This document shows positions 53,561 through 64,000 of a DNA stretch of 64,000 bases, piece after piece (position 1 is the stretch's first letter; each line of letters opens with the position of its first letter). Source of the stretch: Cornus controversa (Eukaryota > Streptophyta > Magnoliopsida > Cornales > Cornaceae). The stretch covers positions 16,928,755-16,992,754 of the forward strand of contig CM048853.1 of assembly GCA_026545225.1 (NCBI GenBank), written 5' to 3'. The notes beneath the pieces were generated by a model. It ran no database searches, was not told the origin of the DNA, and was given only the letters and a program-made list of their open reading frames with translations. The position numbers and the translations under genes were made by a program.

Positions 53561-54299
53561 TATATCATATCAAGCACTAACTTGATCGTCAGAGTGACTT
53601 CGGCCAGCACCTCACTGGCCTTGGCCCTAACTCCTTTATTTTATTGGCTACTCGCACCAAATTGGGTTTTGTGAATTTTAACTTTAACAGCTGGCACCGT
53701 CTGTGAGAAACGTTTAGTTCCTACATTCCGATATGATCTGGTTTGGACGCAACCATTAACCAATCACTATAAGCCTATAGTTTGGTGGAATTTATGTCTT
53801 CGGAGGTCATCTGCTATTACACAATCTACAGAATGTGTTTCCATGTCAAGGTCCCCATTTAACATCTTATCAAAGTTTGAACTAGCCAAATACACCTTGC
53901 CTAATTTAAGAAGGCATGTCTTGCCTTATATAAGCATAAAACACCTTGCTTTATTCTAGGAGGAACGCCTTGCCTAGTACTAGCATGGCACACTCTGTCT
54001 TGCACTTATTGAATCGGCTTGGTGGCCAACTAATAAACAGAAATAAGTTTTGATTTAGGCTCCTTAGCCAATTGGGGGACATTGTGAGGTCATTCAGACC
54101 TAGGGCATATTTTTTTGAGACATTAAAAGGGAAGCAATCGTTCCACCCAGAGTACCACGCACCCGAGTATCAAGGTTGGAACCCTCTTTTTCTTTCCTAC
54201 TAAGGACAAAAATCTTTCTCTCTCCTATTAAGGACGGGACTCTTTGTCTTTCCTGCCAAGGACATGACTCTTTCTCTCTCTTGTTAAGAATAAGACTGT
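53561..54299 (+). mobile_element. Tat-type gypsy fragment, right arm
   Basis: Plus orientation: ACTTGATCGTCAGAGTGACT, then ACTTTAACAGCTGGCACCGT and GTGAGAAACG (primer region), a leader with CACCTTGCCTAA/GGCATGTCTTGCC words (53890-54000) and four units of the 30-bp repeat. It has no coding domain and ends where copia sequence begins. Confidence 0.65.
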
Positions 54300-54335
54300 C
54301 ACGCCCTGAAGTTATTTGCACCTCTTGTTATGTGA

Positions 54336-56165
54336 CAAATAGAGTTATCATTATAAAAATCATTGCTAAAACCCCATATGAAATATGGAATGAGAAGAAG
54401 TCCATTATTAGCTACTTTAAAGTTTTTGGTTATAAACGTTTTGTCTTAAATGACAAAGATAATTTAGAAAAATTTGATGCCAAATCTGATGAAGGATTTT
54501 TCTAGGATATTCATCTAGAAGCAAAGGTTATAGAGTGTTTAACAAAAGAACACTAACGATTATAAAATCCATACATGTCATATTTGATGAATCAGTACCC
54601 CTACCTCTCAAAAGAGTTCTAGATGATAATGGTGAAGTTATTGAGATAGAAGAGAAAAATAGTACCCCTAGCATTGACACTAAGAATGATGAGTCAACAC
54701 TTGATGATTCTCCAAAGGATAAATCAGGTGATGAACATTCCTTAGAAGAAAGAAATGATAACCTTCCTAAGAGTTGGAAGTTTGTACAAAATCACCCAAT
54801 AGGTTAAATCATTGGTGATTCATCTAAAGGATTTACCACAAGATCCAAACTTAACAATATATGCAATCATTCGGCATTTGTATCTCAACTTGAATCTAAG
54901 AACTTCTATGAGGCCAAAAATGATGAGTCTTGGGTCCTTGCAATACAAGAATACCTAAATCAATTTGAAAGAAATCAAGTTTGAGACTTAGTTCTTAGAC
55001 CTAAAGATAAAACCATCATTGGCACCTAATGAATTTTTAGAAATAGAAATGATGAATTGGGTGTCATTACTAGGAACAAAACAAGCCTTGTCGCTAAAGG
55101 TTATAATTAAGAAAGAATTGACTATGAAGAAACCTTTACATCTGTAGCTATATTAGAAGCCTTTAGAATGCTACTTGCTTTTGCATCCAACAAAAACTTT
55201 AAGTTATATCAAATGAATGTGAAAAGTGCTTTTCTAAATGGCCTAATAGAAGAAGAAGTGTTTGTTGAATAACCACTGGGTTTTAAAAATCATGATTTTC
55301 CAAATCATTATTCAAATTGTTAAAAGCCATATATGATTTAAAACAAGCTCCAAGAGCTTAGTACGAGAGATTAAGTGATTTTTTACTTAAAAATGGTTTC
55401 ATTAGAGGATATATTGATAACACTCTATTTACCAAAACCATAAGTGAAAATTTGTTGATCATTTAAATATATATTAATGATATCATTTTTGGTTCAACAA
55501 ATGACAAGTTATGTAGAGAATTTTCTTCTAGCATGCAAAAGATTTTGAAATTAGCATGATGGGATAACTCAATTTCTTCTTAGGTTTGCAAATCAAACAA
55601 ACACTTGATGGCATTTTCATTTGTCAATTTAAGTATGTTAAAGATTTGTTAAAGAAATTCGGCTTGGAGGAAGCCAAACATGCCAAGACTCCAAGAGTCC
55701 CTCCTCTACTCTAAGATAAAGATAAAAAAGAAAAGGATATCAATATCAAGAAATATAGAGGAATGATTGAAAATCTATTATATTGAACTGCTAGTAGACC
55801 AGACATTATGCTTAGCGTTTGCTTATGTGCTAGATTTCAATCTTGTCTTAAATAATCACATTTAAATCCCAATAAACATATTTTCAAATATTTAAATGGC
55901 ACAATTGATTAGGAGTTTAGTATCCAAGAAATACTTCTCTTGATCTCATTAGCTATTCGGATGCCAACAATGCTAGTTGCAAGATTGATAGGAAAAGCGC
56001 AAGCAACACTTGTCACTTCTTAGGACATTCACTTATTTTTTGGTTATGTAAGAAACAAAATTTCATTACTTTATCAACTACAAAAACAGAATATGTAGCT
56101 GCCGAAAGTAGTTGTGCCCAAACGATCTATATTAAACAATAACAACAAGATTTTTGTCTTATACT
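54336..56165 (+). pseudogene. SIRE/Maximus-type Ty1/copia pol remnant
   Basis: Plus-strand pieces in order. Integrase C-terminal region: AKTPYEIWNEKKSIISYFKV, KFDAKSDEGFF and RVFNKRTL, followed by an acidic linker. Reverse transcriptase: DELGVITRNKTSLVAKGYN, QMNVKSAFLNGLIEEEVFVE, AIYDLKQAPRA, and the catalytic YVDD region read as YINDIIFGSTND (first Asp lost). RNase H: SDANNASCKIDRKSASNTCH and QNFITLSTTKTEYVAAESS. At least fifteen stops and several frameshifts are visible. The order integrase before RT shows copia, and the motifs fit the SIRE lineage. Gag, protease, LTRs and the first part of integrase are absent. The 5' border (54300-54335) is the outer end of the inverted duplication. Confidence 0.85.
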
Positions 56166-57365
56166 TGATCATATCCTTATATATTGTGACAACACATGAA
56201 GAGACCGTGTCCAATTTTGATTGGTTTTCATTTTTATTCATCATTTTAGTCATAAATGATTTTTAAATGATGTTGTGTATGTTTTTATTGAGAAACTCGT
56301 TTAGAGGTTCGAAAAGTTTTGGGAACGTTTGGTGAAATTTGAGATTTTCGAGTCGGCAAGGACGGGGACATGGGTTGGGTGGGTCCAAAAATTCAAAAAA
56401 AAATTTAAAAAAACTTAATTTTGATTTTAGACCAAATGAAATGTTAAAAGAGTTAAGTGATTTCGGAGCCGTAGCCACTTTTGAAATCAAAAACGAAGGT
56501 CGGGAGGGTACATTAAGTGGCTTAGGGGTATTTTGGTCATTTTAGGGCATAGAAGTTATAAATATCAGAATCTAGATATTTTAGCCATTCTCTTGAGACC
56601 AAAATGCCGCATATGTCTCTCTCTCCCCTCCATTTTCTTTCACCCTTTCCTCGATTTGGAGGTTCTAGAGGTTAATTTGGAAGGTGCCGAAGGCAAGGGG
56701 TTTATTATTCTTAGTGAGGGCTACATTTTGGACCGATCAAAGTTTATTTTAGGAGAAGTTTGAAAAGCTGGGATTCCTAGGATTTAGTTTCAAAGGCTTC
56801 AAAATTGAGTTAAGGGTGTGAATTCCTTCTTAGCCTTGATTCTATAGGTCCATTACTTGGGACATGAAACTTCTTCATGAGTTTTTTTCATGGAAGTTGA
56901 TATATCTTGTGAATTTAAATTGTCTAGCATGTCCTAGATAGAAATTATGTATCATGCACTTGTTGAATGATATTTATGAGTTCATTGTGAGTCATTGTGT
57001 TCATTTGGAATGATACATAAATTTCACTCCATGGGTTGAAGGAAATGCATGAAAGAGGTTTTTTGAAAATGTATGATACTTTTCTTTTCTTGAGGTTATT
57101 GGAATTACATTGTAATATACTTGGGTTGGATTATATATTCATTAGCTATATGAATGAGATGTATTGGGAGCGAGTGTTGTGAAAATCTTGATTTTACATG
57201 TACTTGTGATACATGTGCACTTATGTGACGATTGTTGATTTTTGGGGCAAGTGTGTGAGAAACAAGAAGGGCCCAAAGCCCGAGGGTGAAAAGTCCAAAA
57301 CTTGGCCAAGAGGATGTCGTTACCGTCGGGACAGCCAAATATAAATATTACTCCTCCCCTGGTTG
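56166..57365 (+). repeat. Probable chromovirus LTR fragment
   Basis: Non-coding sequence with LTR-like words: GAGACCAAAATGCC, TCGATTTGGAGGTTCTAGAG, TAGGTCCATTACTTGGGACA and GGGCCCAAAGCCCGAGGGTG. It stops abruptly at about 57365, where reverse transcriptase of the Tat element begins on the other strand. ORFs 56339-56763 and 57105-57372 show no domain. Terminal motifs were not identified. Confidence 0.4.
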
Positions 57366-58750
57366 TGTGCAAGATAAAAGTGGAGGTGAACTAAGGTACT
57401 GCTTTAGCTCACTCAAGGCCTGTTCGCATTTTGGTGTCCACTCAAAGGCTCATTTGAGAACCTAGAAAAATGGGAGACACCTGTCTGTGGCTCGAGAGAT
57501 TAGTCGGCTCAATGCTGCCACCTTTTTTGTCAGTTTCTGGGCTTTTTTGATCGTTCTGGGTGACTTTGTATCCAAAGTAGCCTGCACCTTCTATGGGTTG
57601 GTCTCTATCCCCCTCTTACTAACCTAGTAGCCCAAGAATTTTTTGGACGACACCCCAAAAGTGCACTTGCAGGGGTTAAGTTTCATTATGTACTTTCACA
57701 AAATATCAAAAGTTTCCTGTAAATCATCCAAGTGGCTTATAGCTTTCTAGCTTTTAACAAGCATATCATCAATATATACCTCCATATTCCTGCCAATTTG
57801 CTCCTTAAATATTCTATTCACGAGCCTCTGGTAAGTCGCCCGGCATTCTTTAAACCAAATGACATCACTGTATAGCAATACAGGCCCCTTTCTGTTATGA
57901 AGGACGTTTTCTCTTAGTTTGATGGCAACATTGGGATCTAATTGTATCCCGAATAGGCATCCATGAGACTAAGTCGCTTGCATCCAGCCGTGCCTTCTAT
58001 TAGCATATCGATCCTTGGAAGGGGGAAGCTGTCCTTTGGACATGCTTTATTTAAATTCGTAAAGTCGACATATAAACGCCATTTTCCATTACATTTTTTA
58101 ATGAGGACTACATTTGCTAGCCAATCTGGGTAATGGGTTTCCCGTACAAAGTTGGCCCTTAACAATTTATCCACCTCTTCAAAGATTGTTAAATTTCTTT
58201 CTGGGGCAAAGGTTCTCCTTTTTTGCCTAATTGGCTTGGCATCTAGGTCGACATTCAATCGGTGCATAACAATGGTTGGATCAATTCCTGGCATGTCTTC
58301 ATGAGACTAGAAAACACATCCCGATTCATTTTGAGGAACTGTATAAGTTCACTTTGAGAGATGGGTGAAAGCGACAACCCTACGTACACCTTTTTTCCTG
58401 CCTCATGTTCATACAAGTCGACCTCAACTAATTCCTCCATTGGTTCTGCGTGGCTGGCGTTCTCCTTTCCTTCCATTTCTACACCTTCTATGCTTAAAGT
58501 TTTTGACACCCTTTTCTCTCTCAGGGACACAGCATAACATTCTTGGGTAGTGGCTTGGTCATATCTAAGCTCTCTAATCCTATTGTCAGTAGGGAATCGG
58601 ACGAGGAGATGATAAGTGGAGGTCACTGCTCGTATTGCATTCAACGTGGCCCTTCCCAAAATGACATTGTAAGTGGTCGAACAATCCACCACGAAGAAGG
58701 TCACCATCTTAGTGACCTATTTGGGGATTGAGCCGGCAGTGACCGGGAGG
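57366..58750 (-). pseudogene. Tat protease and reverse transcriptase
   Basis: Protease part: FFVVDCSTTYNVILGRATLN and ISTYHL-like region AVTSTYHLLVRFPT. RT part: LNVDLDAKPIRQKRRTFAPE, FVRETHYPDWLANVVLIKKC, RLYVDFTNLNKACPKDSFPL and RIDMLIEGTAGCKRLSLMDA. Then with stops come VMSFGLKNAG, MEVYIDDMLVKS (catalytic YIDD), HLDDLQETFD, NPCKCTFGV and the RNase H connection AALSRLISRATDRCLPFF. The overlap of the frames 58255-58707 and 57938-58294 shows a frameshift or stop between protease and RT. The sequence ends at SSPPLLS. Confidence 0.8.
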
Positions 58751-58812
58751 TCTACAGTACCTAACGCGGTCACAAATAGGATATCAGCAGAACTGCCGTT
58801 GTCAATTAGCAC

Positions 58813-60734
58813 TCACCTGATTGTAAAATTGGTGATAATCAACGTGACAACAAGGGCGTCGTCATGGGGTTGTTGAACCCCCCTTGCATTAGCCTCTGTA
58901 AAAGTAATAATATGGTCATCCAGTTGAGGGTACTTGGCGAGTGATTGGCTCACCTCACCTACCTCAAAAAAACTCCTGACTTTTTTTGCATGTGCTTTCT
59001 GAGCCGTATTAGATTCTCCGCCACCTCCAATTCCTCCAGAGATGATTTTGATCTCCCATAATGGAGGATTTCTACGAGTAGTGTCTTCTCTTCTATCCTG
59101 TGGGGGGTTTTGTGCTCTTCTTCCATCGCCAGCCACAAATCTCCGTAGTTGGCCCCTTTGAATCAGACTCTCAATCTGTCTTTTCAAATATATGCATTCA
59201 TCTATATCATGCCCGTGGTCACGATGAAACTTGCAATATTTGTCACAAGATCTTTTGGAGGGATAAGATTTTAATTTTGGAGGCCATGTCACCGTTGGAT
59301 CATCTTGAATATGAAGGAGGATTTGGCTTATCGACGTATTCAAAGGGGTAAAATTGAATCCCATGTCACGACATGGTGCCCTGTCAGTCTGATCTTGCGA
59401 TGATCTGCTATATTTAGGGTTTCGTTCATCCCTACCTCCAGATTGTCCTCCCCTCTTCCTATCTATCTTTTTGTCATTATCTCCCTTTTCCCTTCGGGCC
59501 TCGAGGGCATCTTCAGCATTCATGAACTTCTGAGCCTTCATGAGTAATTCAGACATGCTCTCTGGAGGATATTTGGAGATTGAGTAAAGGAATTTTGAGG
59601 GGAGTAGGCCTCCCATGAATGTACTAACCGCCAGCTTGTCGTCGAGGACGTCTACTTGCAACATCTCCCTATTGAATCGGTTGATGTAGTCTCGCAATGT
59701 TTCCCTCTTGGTTTGTCTCACATTCAGGAGATAGGTAGTTGGTTTCCTATGTCTCCGAGTGGCAATGAAGTTTCTCACAAATAGCTGACTCAATTCTTTA
59801 AAGGTATGTACAGACGCAGGTTTCAAGCTAGTAAACAATGACTGAGCAGAGCCTTTTAATGTAGTGGGGAAGGCTCTGCAAATAATCTCATCTGACACTG
59901 CTTGGAGATGCATTAATGCTTTGTAAATTTCCAAGTGATCCAGCGGGTCCTTGGTCCCGTCAAAACTCTTCATAGGGGGCATTTTGAATTTGTTAGGCAA
60001 AGAACAATTCATTACCCCAATGGAGAAAGGAAGGTTGGTTTGCTGTACCAGATCCTCTATTATAGTAGGTTATTTTTCTCTCATGGCCTAGGCCATACTT
60101 TCCACCTTCGCTCTAAGTTCCTGTACCTCCATATCATGATAAGTTGTTTCTCTTGAATGCCCCGAATCTTCATGAGTTTGATTCCTATTTGGCAGGGCTA
60201 GATAATTAGGAATCGTCTCACCTCTAACTCGGCTTTGGGCCGCATCGTCAGTTGGGACTTCGCTGTTTCATCCCACACCATCACCCTCTAGATCAACAGG
60301 TCTAAGGTGACTCCGTGACGGTACTGGTGCTGCAGGAGGGAGGCGTTGCACGATTGTGGCATTTTGCTGGAGTATCTGAATCAGACTTTGATTCAAGTTC
60401 TAGATCTGATATTCCAACGCTGCGACACGCTCCTAGTCATTTGGGACTTTGGGGTGTTCCCCAGGGAGATCTTTGTAACTAGGGGTCTGCACTCCTTCTT
60501 CTACTAATGGTACGTTGCCACCTTGAAGCCCAGGGGCTGCGGGTGGATCCTGTCCAATAGGACCCCCGGGGCCAGCAGGAAGGTCCTAGCTGACCAGGGG
60601 TCTTGTGGAAGATTATGACCAGCAGGTGGGTCCTGCCCGATTGGGGGATTGTAACCAACAGGAGGGACCTGCGCAAGCTGGCTGGCAGGAGGGTCTTGTG
60701 CGATTGCAATCTCTAATTCAGATCGTAGGTGCAT
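58813..60734 (-). pseudogene. Tat gag
   Basis: Start proposed at Met 60734 (MHLRSELEIAIAQDPPASQL), 78 bases after the primer region. The N-terminus is proline-rich with QDPPAG/PPVGYNPP repeats and is frame-broken. The main frame from 60012 reads FKMPPMKSFDGTKDPLDHLE, AFPTTLKGSAQSLFTSLKPA, NVRQTKRETLRDYINRFNRE and EALMKAQKF-like MSELLMKAQKFMNAEDALEA. A basic region with a CKFHRDHGHDIDEC zinc-knuckle-like motif and the linker to protease follow. The 399-codon main frame is the longest open frame in the window. Gag would form the particle and bind RNA. Confidence 0.8.
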
Positions 60735-60812
60735 TATACTTTATGAATAAATCGTGTAGGACAATTAGGTTAATGAAGTTTTCAGTTTAGGATTCCCACA
60801 GACGGCGTCAAC

Positions 60813-61386
60813 TGATGAAGCAGAAATTCACCCCGAGCTGGTAAAACGCTAACCTGTGAAAAAAGACAAAAGAAGGGTAGTCAATAAGGCACCGGTGTGG
60901 TACCGGCCGACTATGCTCCGACGATCAAGTCAGAAATCGGAAGAGCTTTTTAAGTTATGAAGGAAATCAAAGGGTATTAATTGCGTACCTTGGTATCTGG
61001 ACCGTCTCTGTATTTATAACGATAAAATGAGGTTGTATTGTGGTTGGAGACTAGTTCTTTTAATTTTCCAGTCCTTCTTGGAGATAGAGACACCCCGGTC
61101 AAAGATAAACTTTTGTCCACGTCACTTTGTTTTTATCCTCCACGTCATTCGTTTTACATTCAGAGTCAAATACGCTATCACTAATATACCAATTTCTTAC
61201 AGCCTTAGCCAAGTCGATCACCAGTAGCCAATTCCATCACTAGTGAGTAAATTTTTTTTACTTACTACCGATGTGGTGCAAGAATAACATGACAAACGTT
61301 TACTTCAATTTTAAATATTAAAAGAATAAAAATTAAAAATAAAACATGGTTTAACCCATTCTAACTGTGTAATTAGATCCCAACAC
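60813..61386 (-). repeat. LTR of the Tat element
   Basis: 574 bp, minus strand TGTTGGGATCTAATTACAC at 61386 to CTTCATCA at 60813. It includes a TATA box (TTATAAATACAGAGACGG, about 61003-61021) and, downstream, ACTTGATCGTCGGAGCATAG, also present in the Tat fragments of the inverted duplication. It is followed by the primer region GTTGACGCCGTCTGTGGGAA (60793-60812). Confidence 0.8.
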
Positions 61387-61599
61387 TTAGCCTCTCTCTC
61401 ACTTTTTGTTACTCTCAGCACCTACCTCCCTCTCTCATCCTCTAGGATCAAATTCTCGCCTTTTTTTTCCCTCATTTTGTCAAAGAGATTGCAACTGGAC
61501 CATCTGTCTTGCTTTGGTCGTTTACTCCCACCAAATGAATTTATCCGAACTCAGACCCAAAAACCTTCTAAAACCCTTCTTCACACCTATTGACGCTCT

Positions 61600-62250
61600 A
61601 CTTCAGACTTGTAAAAATGAGGAAATGAGGCTTAAAAATGTGAACATCAAGTGTTATGTTTTAATTGTGTAAAAAATTACTTTAATTGTCTGTAAATATT
61701 GCTAAAACATTGGGAAAGAAATAACATAAAAAATTATATGTTTTTAGTGTGGGGAAACTGATTATAGGTGTGTGAAAAATTACTTTAAGTGTGTGGACAA
61801 AAGTCTTCAAAACATGAAAATCAAATGTTATAAATAATTGCATAGATAATCACATTAAGTGTGTGAAAATGGGGGATAAAAATGTGAAAAAAATACTAAT
61901 ATTAGTATATTAATTTAATATTAAATGGTTTAAGTATTTGGAAACTGAGTTTTAACTGTGTGGGTGGTGTTTTTAAGTGTGTGAAAATGGAAATAAAAAT
62001 CTGAAAAGGAAAAAGTAAGATTTTAATTTAACATTAAATAGCTTAAGAGTGTGGATAGTAAGATGAACAGTCAAATATATATATACATACAATTGAAAAA
62101 CTATCCATGAACAAATTATCCACACACCTAAAGCTCAATTTTATCACACTTAAATCATTAAATATTAAATTAAAATCTTTTTTTTTCTTCGTACATTTTT
62201 ATTCTCTATTTTCACACACTTAAAACAGTATCCACGCACTTAAATCTTAC
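61600..62250. repeat. Foldback repeat with AAGTGTGTGAAAA words
   Basis: The left half (61660-62060) has TTTAAGTGTGTGAAAATGG, AATTTAATATTAAATGGTTT and GTAAGATTTTAATTT. The right half (62090-62245) has their complements (CACACACTTAAA, TTAAATATTAAATTAAAATC). No coding sequence. Similar CACACACTTAAAA words occur at 36600-37210. Confidence 0.6.
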
Positions 62251-62279
62251 TAATAACGAATGATACTGATCTAGATTAG

Positions 62280-62519
62280 GAGGGGGAAGTGTTGTAAACA
62301 AGGTCCAAGACCATACCTATTCGATTGCGAGCCAGAAGATCTAGTAGAAAATGATGATGAGCATGATCCTCCCAGTGATGGAAAAATACAGAGGACCTCT
62401 GATGGACCTTTGATAAATTTTCCTGCTTCACCATCGCGCACTTTTGAGAAGTCTACAATATAGTTGCGCGCTTCAGATGATTCATCCAAAACAACGCCCA
62501 AAAAATCTAACTCCGACAA
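62280..62519 (+). pseudogene. Unidentified exon-like segment, cut by an LTR
   Basis: Plus frame after an acceptor-like GATCTAGATTAG: CCKQGPRPYLFDCEPEDLVE, then NDDEHDPPSDGKIQRTSDGP and LINFPASPSRTFEKSTI, a stop, and LRASDDSSKTTPKKSNSDN. It is acidic and Ser/Pro-rich, and unlike its A/T-rich surroundings. The opposite-strand frame 62271-62558 is the alternative but reads less like protein. I do not recognise the family. The segment ends exactly where an LTR-like TGTAATACTCG begins (62520), preceded by GACAA. Confidence 0.45.
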
Positions 62520-63110
62520 TGTAATACTCGTTATTTTGAAGTTATTTAAATGAGTCATTTATTTATTTAGATTGTTGATTTGTGAGTGTTTTAAATACTT
62601 TAATTTAATTTTGTTAATGTGTTTAATTATGTTTAATTTGGATGATAATTATGTGATATTAACTGCTTTGGTTGTTTTAAATAAGTATGTAGTAGTTTTG
62701 TTAAATGTTTTGTTTTTTTTATATATATAATATTTTTTGAGTTTTTATTTTATTGGTGAGGGTTGGACCTTTTATTTTAGGTTGAGTTTTGTTTTAGTGT
62801 ATTTTTGGACTCATAGGGGGAATAGATGGGTTTATTTTATTTAAGCCCAAGCCCATATGTTTTAAAGAAAAATATATATGTATGTTAATATATTAGGGTT
62901 TTATACAAATTTTATTATACATATTTTTTTAGAGAGAGATATAAAGAGGAAGAGAGGGAGATACAAACCCTATGGAGGATTTAAGAAGAAATTGAAGAGG
63001 ATCATGATTTTGGGTAAAGGGCTTTGCATTTACGTGATTTCTACCTTTGTTTTCGAAGAGGCAAGTAACTTTTCTTCTATTGCCTTCTGAATTTATAAAC
63101 TCTTTGACGA
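62520..63110 (+). repeat. LTR-like sequence, start only
   Basis: TGTAATACTCGTTATTTTGA resembles the chromovirus LTR start at 13275 and 20853. Further in are (AT)n and an AGAGAGAGATATAAAGAGGA block, as in leader parts of such LTRs. The end was not found. Confidence 0.5.
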
Positions 63111-63119
63111 GCGTAAAAA

Positions 63120-64000
63120 TATAGGTATTTCGTCATTGTGATTTCTACGCCTCGTGCAAAGAAATTGTATAACCCGAAAACACTTAAACTTAAGTAAGTG
63201 AAGTGGTAAGTCGGGGTCGAACCCAAGAGATTGCAGTTAGAAAATTAATTTGAATCCGAGTTGATTGAAAATTCGAATTTAAAACGATTACTTTGAAAGG
63301 GGGTTTTGTTTAAAACTAATAATGCAAATAAAATTGAAGAGTAGAAAAATAAAGTGCATGAAATTAAAAAAACATTTAAATAAAAAGCAAGTAAATAAAT
63401 AACAATTAAAAAGACAATTAAAAGAAAGTATAACAATTGAATAGAAATTAGATAGAGAAAAGAAGTGGTCTCACAACACTCTCAACTCAAACTCAGTGTT
63501 GTCACTACACAGATATCTAACCCTCATGCTCAATTCTCTCACAAGAATATAACGAATTTGAAAATACAATGCTAAAATACTACTGGAATTGAGAATGAAA
63601 CTATACTGAATGTTTGTGTTTCCATCAGGCGTATGAATCCCCTCTCTCGTGCAAGGCTTCAACCTTGGCTATTTATAGACAAAATTTCTTCCAACTTGCA
63701 ACGAAAAATATGGTATATTAAGGTATGTAAAAGTTGACTTTGGAGCCAACTACCAATTAATGCTGAGAACACATATACTCTTTGTCAGCTGAAACAAGTT
63801 GTTCTTTACATCACTAACTACCCATATCATATCCGGAGTCAAACTTTTGCTTACATTTGTTCTACTCTTTCTCTCTACCAACTTTTCTTCTCTCTCTAGC
63901 TGTTCACTCTCGAACCGACTGACTCACTCTATCTGTAACTGCTCACTCTCTCTTTGGTCTCTTGTCTTTTCTCCCACTTGGTCTCCTTTTCTTTTCTCAT
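63120..64000 (-). repeat. Partial LTR, Athila-related, running off the window
   Basis: Minus-oriented sequence with GGTAAGTCGGGGTCGAACCC (63208-63227), like GGTGAGTAGGGGTCGAACCC in the LTR at 23687-25224. A TATA box GTCTATAAATAGCC lies on the minus strand near 63670. CT-rich sequence fills the end of the window. No coding sequence. Confidence 0.5.

Larger units (their letters stand above)
48215..54299. repeat. Large inverted duplication, right arm
   Basis: Mirror of 41642-47700: MITE right half, synthase 3' part (plus), its 3' flank, solo LTR (plus), Tat-like fragment (plus), ending in GAATAAGACTGT at 54299. Beyond it the sequence changes to copia-type coding sequence. Confidence 0.9.
57366..61386 (-). 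mobile_element. Tat-type Ty3/gypsy element, 3' truncated
   Basis: Minus strand: LTR 61386-60813, primer region, gag from 60734, protease, RT ending at about 57366 just before RNase H. RNase H, integrase and the second LTR are missing; an LTR fragment of another element follows. The primer region GTTGACGCCGTCTGTGGGAA fits the Tat/Retand lineage. Stops occur in gag and RT. Confidence 0.8.

Noticed and set aside
41642..54299. The large inverted repeat as the terminal repeats of one giant DNA transposon
   Set aside because: The ends lack target duplications, the outer border lies inside a tandem array, and there is no transposase between the arms.
63471..63662. A 63-codon frame near the right end as a gene
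   Set aside because: It lies within an LTR-like sequence with the GGGGTCGAACCC signature and has no recognisable domain.

Overview
The window is nuclear DNA of a flowering plant, probably a eudicot. The evidence is the mix of Athila, Tat and Tekay-type Ty3/gypsy elements, SIRE-type Ty1/copia, PIF/Harbinger, hAT MITEs and Helitrons, together with pieces of plant genes (cytochrome P450, receptor-like cytoplasmic kinase, LOG, IDD zinc finger, phosphoglycerate kinase, chalcone-synthase-type polyketide synthase) and a nuclear copy of plastid DNA around trnQ. I see no intact host gene. This is gene-poor, nested-repeat DNA in which almost every coding stretch is broken.

Region by region. 1-2207: the 3' part of a decayed Athila element (minus strand). 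2208-11575: a second Athila (minus) with 5' LTR, gag, protease, integrase and the extra ORF3, but with reverse transcriptase and RNase H deleted and its 3' LTR cut to about 170 bp. 11576-12879: end of a chromovirus-type LTR. 13041-13274: a P450 exon split by a Tekay-type chromovirus (13275-22291, plus), which itself carries a hAT-like insertion. About 22595-26840: a PIF/Harbinger element whose transposase gene is split by an LTR-plus-PBS-stub insert flanked by a 58-bp duplication. 28860-30276: a solo LTR with the target duplication GAGGG. 30832-31309: a hAT MITE with an 8-bp duplication. 31457-34347 and 37528-38826: two non-autonomous Helitrons of one family; the first carries an in-frame exon fusion of a receptor-like kinase to LOG, the second an IDD zinc finger piece next to a PGK start. 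39603-39892: the catalytic-Cys part of a type III polyketide synthase gene, interrupted by a hAT MITE.

41642-54299 is a very large inverted duplication with arms of about 6 kb. Each arm holds half of that MITE, the 3' part of the polyketide synthase, a roughly 4-kb solo LTR and a Tat fragment. The axis lies at the palindromic core of the MITE and is filled by about 0.5 kb that includes a plastid trnQ-UUG region. 54336-56165: SIRE-type copia remnant (plus). 57366-61386: Tat-type gypsy element (minus), truncated at its 3' end. 61387-64000: a foldback repeat, an unidentified exon-like segment cut by an LTR, and a partial LTR that runs off the window.

The biology on show is genome restructuring: transduplication by Helitrons, fold-back inverted duplication at a MITE hairpin, and non-canonical LTR integration. 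The facing polyketide synthase copies could in principle make hairpin RNA against chalcone-synthase-like genes. All alignments were made by eye, so element limits are accurate to a few bases where terminal motifs are cited and to tens of bases elsewhere.
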